Positions 6,265 to 11,998 of a stretch of DNA of 15,814 nucleotides are shown here, in pieces. The notes under the pieces were generated by a model. It was given only the letters and a program-made list of their open reading frames with translations, was not told the DNA's origin and ran no database searches. Where the stretch lies: contig JAITJY010000263.1 in NCBI GenBank assembly GCA_031278675.1, forward strand, positions 1 to 15,814, given 5' to 3'. Made by a program: the position numbers and the translations under genes. Positions within the stretch are counted from its first letter, which is position 1, and each line of letters opens with the position of its first letter. Source of the stretch: Bifidobacteriaceae bacterium. Lineage in GTDB: Bacteria; Actinomycetota; Actinomycetes; Actinomycetales; WQXJ01.

Positions 6265-7702
6265 AGCGCAGGCGGGCGCGGGCGGCCGAGTCCCAAAGTG
6301 TGCGGGCCAGACGCCGGTGGCGGCCGCCCCAGCCATGAAGCGCGGAGTTGAACCCGTTCGCCGCCAAGCGGGTCAGGTCCAGCATCCTGAACTCCCGGCA
6401 GCGCCGCCCACGGAAGCGGGCGAACGGGGCCAGCGGCGTGACTTGGAGCCCAGCGACCCAGGCGCATTCGCCGCCGGCGGCATCACGCCCTTTCGCCAGG
6501 TCTATTCCAGCCAGCCCGGCCAGGTAGTTGGCCGGGGCCAGACCGCGCTGGAAGGACGCGAAGTCTCCCAGCGCATAGATGATCAGACCCGTGCGCTGCG
6601 CTTGACTGGACCTGGTTGCGGGTCCCGGCTGGTCGGCATCGGCGGGAAGACCGGCGGGCTGCGCTGGGGTGGACCTGGTTCCGGGTCCCGGCCGGTCGGC
6701 ATCGGCGGCTGGAATATAACTGTGCCATTCCCAGGGCTGAACGTGGTGGGGGTGGTTGCCGACAATCACGTCGACACCGGCTTCGATGACACGGTGGGCG
6801 TTGTCGATCAGGGCCTGGTTGGGGTAGGCCTCATACTCCAGGCCCCAGTGCAGGTGGGCGACCACGATCTCGGCGCCGGCCGCCCGCGCCGCCCGCACCT
6901 GGGCGGTCAAGGGCGTCAGGTCGACCGCGCGCTGATTGAGACGCAGATAGTTGACGAAGTACTCGCCGCCGGGCGGCCGCTGCTTGTTGGACAGCGAGAA
7001 GGTCCACGCGATGTGGGCAACCCGTATCCCGGCCAGTTCGGTGATCTGCGGGCGGGCCTGGTCTCGCGGCGAGCGGGCCACGCCGACATAGGCGCAACCG
7101 CGTTCATCAAGGAAGTCCATGGTCGCAATCAGGCCGTCGATACCCTGGTCAAGCGTGTGATTGTTGGCCAGGGAGACCAGCCGCAGCGGACCGCCCAGCA
7201 GTTTGCCCGCAAAGGCCGGGTCGTGGTTGAGGTGCAGCGGCTTGCGCCACGTCTTGGGCGGCAGGTCGCTAACGGGCCGGGCAGGGGCGACCGGGGATTC
7301 GAGGTTGGCGCACACCAGGTCGGCGCGGGCGAATTCTGGCGCAGTGTCGTCTAGCAGGTGCGCGATATCAGCCTGGTTGACCGCCTTCGACGGCACCAGA
7401 TCGCCGACGCAGGTTACCCTGGCGCGGGACGTCACGATCACCCCGGCCGGCTGCTCTGGCGCCTCGAAGTGGGCGTGCCCGTCTTCGAGCTTGGCCGGGA
7501 GTGGGCGGAAACGCTCCTCAATACCCTGGCCCGCCTCCGGCAACTCGACCGATCGGCCACAGCGCTTCAAGCACCAGTAGAGGGTTTCCCCCGGGCCCTT
7601 GTGCTCATAGGTGCCCTCGATCGGCCACGACCGGGCGTAGTAGCGGCGCAGGACCGGATCTCCCAGCCAAAACAGCAGCTTCAGCGTCGTTTCAAGTATC
7701 AC
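6263..7702 (-). CDS. CapA-family (poly-gamma-glutamate synthesis-type, metallophosphatase fold) protein
   Basis: The 479 residues carry the CapA/PGA_cap pattern: CVGDL (98-102), NLESPV (133-138), SLANNHTLDQG (177-187), VAHLHWGLEYE (281-291), NHPHHVQPWEW (316-326) and IYALGDF (375-381). The Asp, Asn and His residues are those expected of the calcineurin-like metal-binding fold. The exact reaction of CapA proteins is unsettled; the founding members act in poly-gamma-glutamate capsule synthesis. This one has about 95 residues before the domain and no signal peptide or membrane anchor, so it looks cytoplasmic and differs from classical CapA. A 21-residue repeat sits at about 331-371 between two conserved motifs. 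GTG 7702 overlaps the serine hydrolase stop (GTGA), so the two genes are probably co-translated. Confidence 0.85.
   Translation of the reverse strand: MILETTLKLLFWLGDPVLRRYYARSWPIEGTYEHKGPGETLYWCLKRCGRSVELPEAGQGIEERFRPLPAKLEDGHAHFEAPEQPAGVIVTSRARVTCVGDLVPSKAVNQADIAHLLDDTAPEFARADLVCANLESPVAPARPVSDLPPKTWRKPLHLNHDPAFAGKLLGGPLRLVSLANNHTLDQGIDGLIATMDFLDERGCAYVGVARSPRDQARPQITELAGIRVAHIAWTFSLSNKQRPPGGEYFVNYLRLNQRAVDLTPLTAQVRAARAAGAEIVVAHLHWGLEYEAYPNQALIDNAHRVIEAGVDVIVGNHPHHVQPWEWHSYIPAADADRPGPGTRSTPAQPAGLPADADQPGPATRSSQAQRTGLIIYALGDFASFQRGLAPANYLAGLAGIDLAKGRDAAGGECAWVAGLQVTPLAPFARFRGRRCREFRMLDLTRLAANGFNSALHGWGGRHRRLARTLWDSAARARLR
6595..6712. repeat. 63-bp in-frame tandem duplication inside the CapA-like gene
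   Basis: The unit beginning GCTGCGCT at 6595 returns at 6658, exactly 63 bp later, with very few differences over its best-matched 40 bases (TGGACCTGGTT(G/C)CGGGT and onwards). The protein reads ADADRPGPGTRS then ADADQPGPATRS, 21 residues apart. The near-identity at third codon positions suggests a recent duplication. It lies in a Pro-rich loop between conserved motifs, where extra length is probably tolerated. Confidence 0.85.
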
Positions 7703-9450
7703 CCCGTCGCTCCTGGCCGACCCTCGCCGGCTCCGTGGGCGCCCGCGACGCGCTCGAACCGGATGGGGTGCTTCAACTCCGGCTCGAGCCAGGCGCAGAA
7801 CGCCAACGGGACGCCTGGTTCCGCGCTGGGCGGCGCGGCGGTGGCGGGCGAGGTGTTGGCGTGTGGTGAGGCGGCGGCATCGGTCGCTGGGGCGTCTGGC
7901 CCGTCGCCGGCCGGTGCGACGGCATCGGCCGCTGGGCCGTCTGCGGGTGCGACGTTGGCGTGTGGCGAGGCGGTGGCATCGGTCGCTGGGGCGTTTGGTC
8001 CGTCGCCCGCCGGATCAGCGGCGGCCCGCGCCGGTTCATAAACGAACTGGCACGGCAGTGTCTGACTCACGTCGCTCGCGTCGATCACCCAAGGCGCCTG
8101 AGCGCCCGGGCGCAGGGGATAATCCCTCCAGCCGGCCGCAAGGCGCGGGCCGTCCGGCGTTTGCGTCAGGCGCATCTGCCCGTAAGCCGGGTGTTCGTAA
8201 ACCCCGCCAGCCTCGGGTGGCCAGACGCGGGCCTCCTCCGCAAAGGCCGCCTTGTATTCGCGCTGCCGCGTCGCCTGCCGCTCCGTGTCGAGGTCCAAGT
8301 AGAACCCGCGCCAGTCATACGGCTGAACGCCCAAGACGGCATCGGCCACTTGGCGCAGCACCAGGGCTGGGACCGGCGAGTCGTTCTGGTTGACCAGGAC
8401 CGCGAGCGCCATACCGTGCTCCGGCATGAACCCGACCACGCTCTTGAAGCCCTGCAAAGTACCGCCGTGGTAGACCAGCGGCACGCCCCGGTAACGCTCC
8501 ACGAACCAACCCAGCCCGTAATCCAGGGAATTTACCAGCGGCTCGGTGTAGGGAGCCAACTCGCCCGGGCGGATCGGCATCTGCGCGCAGTGCAGTTCAC
8601 GGACCGCCTCACCTGACACCGTCAGTTGGCCGCGCGCGCAGTCCGTGCCGTTCGTGCCGTCCGCACCGTCCGCACCGTCCGTGCCGTCCGCACTTTCCCG
8701 TTGGCCGATGCCGTGCGCCTCCAGATTCGCTCGTCCCCACCGCAGCAAGTCCATCGCGCTCATGCTCAACGAGCCGGCGCAAGCCATCGGATCGGTCGGA
8801 ACAGAGTCGATCGGCGCGGCGGTGGTGCCCCGCGTGATCAGCGGCCGAGCGTAGTTGTCGTCATAGCGTTCGTATGCCAGCCAAGCGGTGTGGGCGCGCC
8901 TCAGGCCGAGCGGCGTGAAGATGCGCTCACGCACCACGGCAGACCAGGCCTGGCCGGTGATGCGTTCGACCAGGTAGGACGCGAGGGCAAACATGTGGTT
9001 CTGGTAGCCGAAGCGTTCGCGCAGCCCCCAGCAAGGCTCAAGCCAGCGCAGATACGCGATCGTCTCAGCGAGGACCGCGTCCGGGCGGGTGAAGGAAGTC
9101 ACGTCGTGCCTGGGCAGGCCGGTGCGGTGCGTCAGAATGTCGCGGACTGTGACCTGTTCCGTCAGTTCCTTGGTCCACAGCTGGAACTCGGGCAGGTAGC
9201 TCTTGACCGGTGCGTCCAGTTCGAGGCGGCCCTCATCTACCAGCATCATCACGCAGGTGGCGATGAAAGCCTTCGACGCGGAGGCGATCTGATAGACGGT
9301 GTCCGAGTCGACGGCGCCACCCATCAACCCGCGCTGGCCAATGGCGTAGCGGTAGACCTGGCCGTCCGTCAAGACGGCGGCGCTGATCGAAGGCGCGGCG
9401 AACGTCTCCTTGGCCTCATTGACGATGGTCTTGAAATCATCCTCGCGCAT
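7699..9450 (-). CDS. Serine hydrolase of the beta-lactamase/class C fold with C-terminal domain and repeats
   Basis: The 583 residues fall in the Beta-lactamase (PF00144) family, which includes esterases, D-aminopeptidases and DD-peptidases. Active-site motifs: SASK with nucleophile S57 and base K60, YQN (Y149, N151), and HGG (from H328) in place of KTG, as in many class C-like esterases and peptidases. A DUF3471-like C-terminal region follows from about 378. An Asp-Gly repeat (about 254-270) and a 33-residue Pro/Ala/Asp repeat (from about 483) interrupt the sequence. There is no signal peptide, so action on cytoplasmic peptides is more likely than antibiotic resistance. ATG 9450 was chosen because GGAG lies 6 bases upstream; an in-frame TTG at 9462 would add four residues. 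It is probably the first gene of an operon with the CapA-like gene. Confidence 0.87.
   Translation of the reverse strand: MREDDFKTIVNEAKETFAAPSISAAVLTDGQVYRYAIGQRGLMGGAVDSDTVYQIASASKAFIATCVMMLVDEGRLELDAPVKSYLPEFQLWTKELTEQVTVRDILTHRTGLPRHDVTSFTRPDAVLAETIAYLRWLEPCWGLRERFGYQNHMFALASYLVERITGQAWSAVVRERIFTPLGLRRAHTAWLAYERYDDNYARPLITRGTTAAPIDSVPTDPMACAGSLSMSAMDLLRWGRANLEAHGIGQRESADGTDGADGADGTNGTDCARGQLTVSGEAVRELHCAQMPIRPGELAPYTEPLVNSLDYGLGWFVERYRGVPLVYHGGTLQGFKSVVGFMPEHGMALAVLVNQNDSPVPALVLRQVADAVLGVQPYDWRGFYLDLDTERQATRQREYKAAFAEEARVWPPEAGGVYEHPAYGQMRLTQTPDGPRLAAGWRDYPLRPGAQAPWVIDASDVSQTLPCQFVYEPARAAADPAGDGPNAPATDATASPHANVAPADGPAADAVAPAGDGPDAPATDAAASPHANTSPATAAPPSAEPGVPLAFCAWLEPELKHPIRFERVAGAHGAGEGRPGATG
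7855..8012. repeat. 99-bp in-frame repeat inside the serine hydrolase gene
   Basis: GTTGGCGTGTGG(T/C)GAGGCGG begins at 7855 and again at 7954, with nearly identical sequence for about 59 bases in each copy. A shorter related piece (GGCATCGGCCGCTGGG) lies between them at 7921. The protein shows DGPNAPATDA then DGPDAPATDA 33 residues apart, each followed by SPHAN. The segment sits near the C-terminus, between two parts of the C-terminal domain. Confidence 0.85.
8641..8694. repeat. 9-bp tandem repeat encoding Asp-Gly-Thr/Ala units
   Basis: Six units of the form GT(C/T)CG(T/C)(G/A)C(C/T) run head to tail, read on the plus strand. On the coding (minus) strand they give repeated DG(T/A) and NGT triplets, breaking the serine hydrolase domain at about residues 254-270, between the YxN and HGG motifs. 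Confidence 0.85.
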
Positions 9451-9544
9451 GGTCTGCTCCAAATCTTCCGGCGGGACGGGGAGGCCGGCCTGGCGACCGT
9501 ACGTGCCACAAAAACGATGGGGAACGGCGTCGCCGGTGAACCGT

Positions 9545-9575
9545 CCCGATTATAGTCGGGGGCGCCGGCGGTCTA
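9545..9575 (-). promoter_or_regulatory. Probable promoter of the serine hydrolase-CapA operon, -10 inside an inverted repeat
   Basis: On the minus strand a perfect consensus -10, TATAAT (9554-9549), lies inside the inverted repeat CCCGA-N6-TCGGG (9560-9545). A moderate -35, TAGACC (9575-9570), stands 15 bases upstream, shorter than the ideal 17. The predicted start near 9542 leaves a leader of about 90 bases before ATG 9450. The symmetrical arms around the -10 are well placed for a repressor, which is inference. Confidence 0.5.
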
Positions 9576-9577
9576 GG

Positions 9578-9632
9578 GGCATCGGGCCGTGGCCGTCTAC
9601 GGTTGGGCGCATCGGACCGTGCCCGTCTACGG
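9578..9632. repeat. 30-bp imperfect tandem duplication upstream of the serine hydrolase promoter
   Basis: ATCGG(G/A)CCGTG(G/C)CCGTCTACGG starts at 9581 and again at 9611, two copies 30 bp apart with two mismatches in the shared core. A further GGCATCGGG follows at 9643. It lies in the divergent spacer between the serine hydrolase and yceD genes. Confidence 0.75.
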
Positions 9633-9669
9633 GCGGGGGGACGGCATCGGGCAATGGAAGACTGCCAGT

Positions 9670-9698
9670 TTGGGCCGGTCGCGGTGTTGCGTTAGACT
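9670..9698 (+). promoter_or_regulatory. Promoter of the yceD-rpmF-rnc operon
   Basis: TTGGGC (9670-9675) and TAGACT (9693-9698) are separated by exactly 17 bases, a good housekeeping-sigma layout for a GC-rich actinobacterium. The expected start near 9705 gives a leader of about 60 bases before the yceD ATG. The -10 context GCGTTAGACT is identical to that of the rpmB promoter. Confidence 0.65.
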
Positions 9699-9765
9699 AG
9701 CGCGTCGGCCCGACCACTCCGGACGGGCCCAAGACACCAGCGTCAAGCCGTGAGTTGTTCGACAG

Positions 9766-10338
9766 ATGCCTAAGCGAAACCTTTCAGGTCCACCCGAACT
9801 GGCCATATCGGTCAAAGAGTTGGGGCGGCGGCCTGGAACATCGCGGCAGATGGCGGCCGACTTCGAGGCGCCGGCGGGCTTGGGCACGGCGGTCATCGGG
9901 GTACCGGAAGGCAATCCGGTACATCTGGCAGCGCTATTGGAGTCGGTCCTCGAAGGAGTGTTGGTCACCGGAACTGTCCGGGCCGTCGCCCAAGGGGATT
10001 GCGTGCGGTGCTTGGACCGGGTCGAACTGCCGCTTGAGGCGACGTTCCAGGAACTGTTCGTCTATCCTGAACGGGCCGAAGCGGCGCGCGCCGACGGCAG
10101 CGAAACTGACGAAGAACGGCCCGAAGTGGTCGATGACGTGTTAGACATCGCCCCAGCGGTGCGTGACGCGGTAGTCCTAGGGCTGCCGTTCGGTCCGCTG
10201 TGCCGGGACGATTGTCCAGGCCTGTGTGCCGAATGTGGTGTGAAGCTGGTAGAAGACCCGGATCACGCGCACAGGGCGGTTGACCCGCGCTGGGCAGCAT
10301 TGGAAGACTTGTTGGAAGACGAGAGAAAAGAGAAGTAG
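9766..10338 (+). CDS. yceD: YceD/DUF177 family protein
   Basis: The 190 residues match the DUF177 (YceD) family, whose gene nearly always precedes rpmF. It is linked to large-subunit rRNA maturation or L32 supply; the biochemical role is not settled. Visible features are ELGRRPG near the N-terminus, CVRCLD (C79, C82), an acidic middle section (about 100-125), and a cysteine cluster C146, C150, C154, C157 in LCRDDCPGLCAECG that could bind zinc. ATG 9766 has no strong Shine-Dalgarno; an upstream GTG at 9750 is out of frame. rpmF begins two bases after the stop. Confidence 0.9.
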   Translation: MPKRNLSGPPELAISVKELGRRPGTSRQMAADFEAPAGLGTAVIGVPEGNPVHLAALLESVLEGVLVTGTVRAVAQGDCVRCLDRVELPLEATFQELFVYPERAEAARADGSETDEERPEVVDDVLDIAPAVRDAVVLGLPFGPLCRDDCPGLCAECGVKLVEDPDHAHRAVDPRWAALEDLLEDERKEK

Positions 10339-10340
10339 CT

Positions 10341-10535
10341 GTGGCTGTTCCAAAGAGAAGAATGTCGCGTGCCAACACGCGGGCGCGCCGCTCCCAGTGG
10401 AAAACCAGCGCCACGCCGCTGACGACCTGCCCGCGTTGTAGCCAGCCGACCCGGCCGCACACGGCTTGCCCGAGTTGCGGCACGTACAAAGGCCGGTTCT
10501 ACCAGGCGGCAGTGCGCAGCGAGTTTGAGGCCTAG
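10341..10535 (+). CDS. rpmF: 50S ribosomal protein L32, zinc-ribbon form
   Basis: The 64-residue L32 begins MAVPKRRMSRANTRARRSQW, the family signature. C30/C33 and C43/C46 form a CxxC...CxxC zinc ribbon, so this is the zinc-dependent version. The GTG start at 10341 follows the yceD stop by two bases, with a purine-rich AGAGAAAAGAGAAG just upstream serving as the ribosome-binding region. rnc follows after five bases, completing the common yceD-rpmF-rnc operon. Confidence 0.96.
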   Translation: MAVPKRRMSRANTRARRSQWKTSATPLTTCPRCSQPTRPHTACPSCGTYKGRFYQAAVRSEFEA

Positions 10536-10540
10536 TCTCA

Positions 10541-11281
10541 ATGGAGCGGCCAGCGGCGCTGCCCGAAGAAACTACCGAACGCCTGCTGGACTGGTTGGGT
10601 TGCAGGATCGACCCCGAACTGCTTGTGCTGTCCTTGACCCACCGGTCGTTCGCCCATGAAGCGGGTGGCATCCCCACCAACGAACGCCTCGAGTTCCTCG
10701 GCGATTCGGTATTGGGTCTGGTTGTCACCGAGTATCTGTTCCGGGAGCATCCCGATCTGCCCGAAGGCGAACTCGCGAAGATGCGGGCCGCTTCGGTGTC
10801 GCAACGCGCTTTGGCGCGGATCGGCCGCGCCGCGAATCTCGGATCGTTCGTGTTACTGGGCCGCGGTGAGCAAGCGACCGGCGGCGCGAACAAGGATTCC
10901 ATTTTGTCCGACACGCTGGAGGCGCTGTTCGGGGCGGTCTACATCTGCCACGGTTTGGAAGCGACCCGCCGCACCGTTCTCAAACTGGTTGGCCCAACCC
11001 TGGTGGAGGCTGCTCAGCTTGGCGCGGGCCTCGACTGGAAGACTTCGCTCCAGGAACTGGTGGCCGCGCGCGGCTTGGGCCCCGTCGAATACCGCTCGCT
11101 GGTGAGCGGCCCCGACCACGCGCGCATCTTTGATGCCGAAGTCTTGGTCGATGCCGTCTCGTTTGGTACCGGCACCGGTTCCGCCAAGAAGACAGCAGAG
11201 CAGCGCGCCGCCCAGGCCGCCTACCGGGCTCTCCTGCCGGAGGCGGCCGGAGCCGCCACAACCAACAATGAGGGCGGCTAG
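10541..11281 (+). CDS. rnc: Ribonuclease III
   Basis: Double-strand-specific endoribonuclease that processes rRNA precursors and structured mRNAs. The 246 residues contain the catalytic signature NERLEFLGDS (47-56) with E51 and D55, the second acidic pair D124 and E127 in SDTLEALFGAVY, and a C-terminal double-stranded-RNA-binding domain (about 165-232). Length is normal for the family. The ATG follows the rpmF stop closely. In many actinobacteria mutM and smc come next; here a regulator gene follows instead. The stop codon lies in a perfect 12-bp palindrome, GCGGCTAGCCGC (11274-11285), which has no loop or T tract and is not a normal terminator. Confidence 0.96.
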   Translation: MERPAALPEETTERLLDWLGCRIDPELLVLSLTHRSFAHEAGGIPTNERLEFLGDSVLGLVVTEYLFREHPDLPEGELAKMRAASVSQRALARIGRAANLGSFVLLGRGEQATGGANKDSILSDTLEALFGAVYICHGLEATRRTVLKLVGPTLVEAAQLGAGLDWKTSLQELVAARGLGPVEYRSLVSGPDHARIFDAEVLVDAVSFGTGTGSAKKTAEQRAAQAAYRALLPEAAGAATTNNEGG

Positions 11282-11295
11282 CCGCAAGACTCGTT

Positions 11296-11332
11296 TTGGT
11301 TCGCGTGAGGCGGCGCCGCTAGGGTATTTGCG
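11296..11332 (+). promoter_or_regulatory. Probable promoter of the response regulator gene, giving a leaderless start
   Basis: TTGGTT (11296-11301) and TAGGGT (11320-11325) are 18 bases apart. The GTG start codon begins 7 bases after the -10, just where transcription should start. No Shine-Dalgarno precedes the GTG, which agrees with a leaderless mRNA, a common arrangement in actinobacteria. The palindrome GCGGCTAGCCGC (11274-11285) ends ten bases before the -35 and could be an operator, though this is only positional. Confidence 0.4.
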
Positions 11333-11994
11333 TGTCAACGAGCGATCTTGAACCCCTGCCCCTGGATTCCGTCAACGTAATGATTGTCGACGATCACGAG
11401 GTGGTCAGACGCGGGATCGCTGAGGTGGTGGAGCGTTCGGATGGGATGCGTGTCGTGGCGGAGGCCGGTTCGGTCGCGGAGGCGCTGCGCCGCGCCGTGC
11501 TGGTCAACCCGCATGTCATCCTGGTTGACCTGCGCCTGCCGGACGGTACCGGGATCGAGTTGATGAAGCAGTTGCAGACGGCCGCACCGGGTGCCCGCCC
11601 GGTGGTGTTGACATCCTTCGACGATGACGACGCCCTGGCGGCTTCCCTGTCGGTGGGTGCCGCCGCCTTCTTACTGAAATCGGTGCGCGGCGCGGAGATC
11701 GCCGATGTGATCCGGGCCGTTGCCCAGGGCCGGACGCTGCTGGATGAACGGACGTTGACCCGCCGCCGCGCCGACCACGAGGACCCGACCGCAGATTTGA
11801 CGCCATCGGAACACAAGGTGTTGAACCTGATCGGTGAGGGGTTGTCCAACCGCGAGATCGCGGAACGGCTCGGTGTGGCCGAAAAAACCGTCAAGAACCA
11901 CATCACATCCCTGTTGTCCAAGATGGGTCTGCAACGCCGCACCCAAGTGGCCGCCTGGGTGGCGGCCAAAGAATCAAGTTCCTGGCGCGCCTAA
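11332..11994 (+). CDS. NarL/LuxR-family (DevR-like) response regulator
   Basis: The 220 residues comprise a receiver domain (about 14-130) and a LuxR-type helix-turn-helix (about 155-212). Receiver residues: acidic pair D20/D21 in VMIVDDHEVVRRG, phosphoacceptor D66 in VILVDLRLPDG, T94 in VVLTS and K116 in FLLKS. The DNA-binding part has LTPSEHKVLNLIGEGLSNREIAERL then VAEKTVKNH, typical of NarL/DevR proteins. The partner is very likely the two-GAF kinase encoded convergently four bases downstream. GTG 11332 was chosen from the promoter position. Targets are unknown, but the kinase's operon with cydDC suggests respiratory control. Confidence 0.92.
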   Translation: MSTSDLEPLPLDSVNVMIVDDHEVVRRGIAEVVERSDGMRVVAEAGSVAEALRRAVLVNPHVILVDLRLPDGTGIELMKQLQTAAPGARPVVLTSFDDDDALAASLSVGAAAFLLKSVRGAEIADVIRAVAQGRTLLDERTLTRRRADHEDPTADLTPSEHKVLNLIGEGLSNREIAERLGVAEKTVKNHITSLLSKMGLQRRTQVAAWVAAKESSSWRA

Positions 11995-11998
11995 GTGT

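Noticed and set aside
6033..6467. Gly- or Pro-rich proteins encoded by the 9-bp arrays
   Set aside because: All frames of a 9-bp GC repeat are open by default; no plausible start site or conserved flanking domain supports translation.
6257..8041. Long plus-strand open frames opposite the CapA-like and serine hydrolase genes
   Set aside because: They are shadows of genes with clear catalytic motifs on the minus strand; their translations are low-complexity and show no family features.
7699..9450. Antibiotic-resistance beta-lactamase
   Set aside because: There is no signal peptide, the third motif is HGG in place of KTG, and a DUF3471-like tail is present; this fits an intracellular esterase or peptidase better.
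9450..9462. TTG start at 9462 for the serine hydrolase
   Set aside because: GGAG sits 6 bases before ATG 9450 and overlaps the TTG region itself, so the ATG is the better start.
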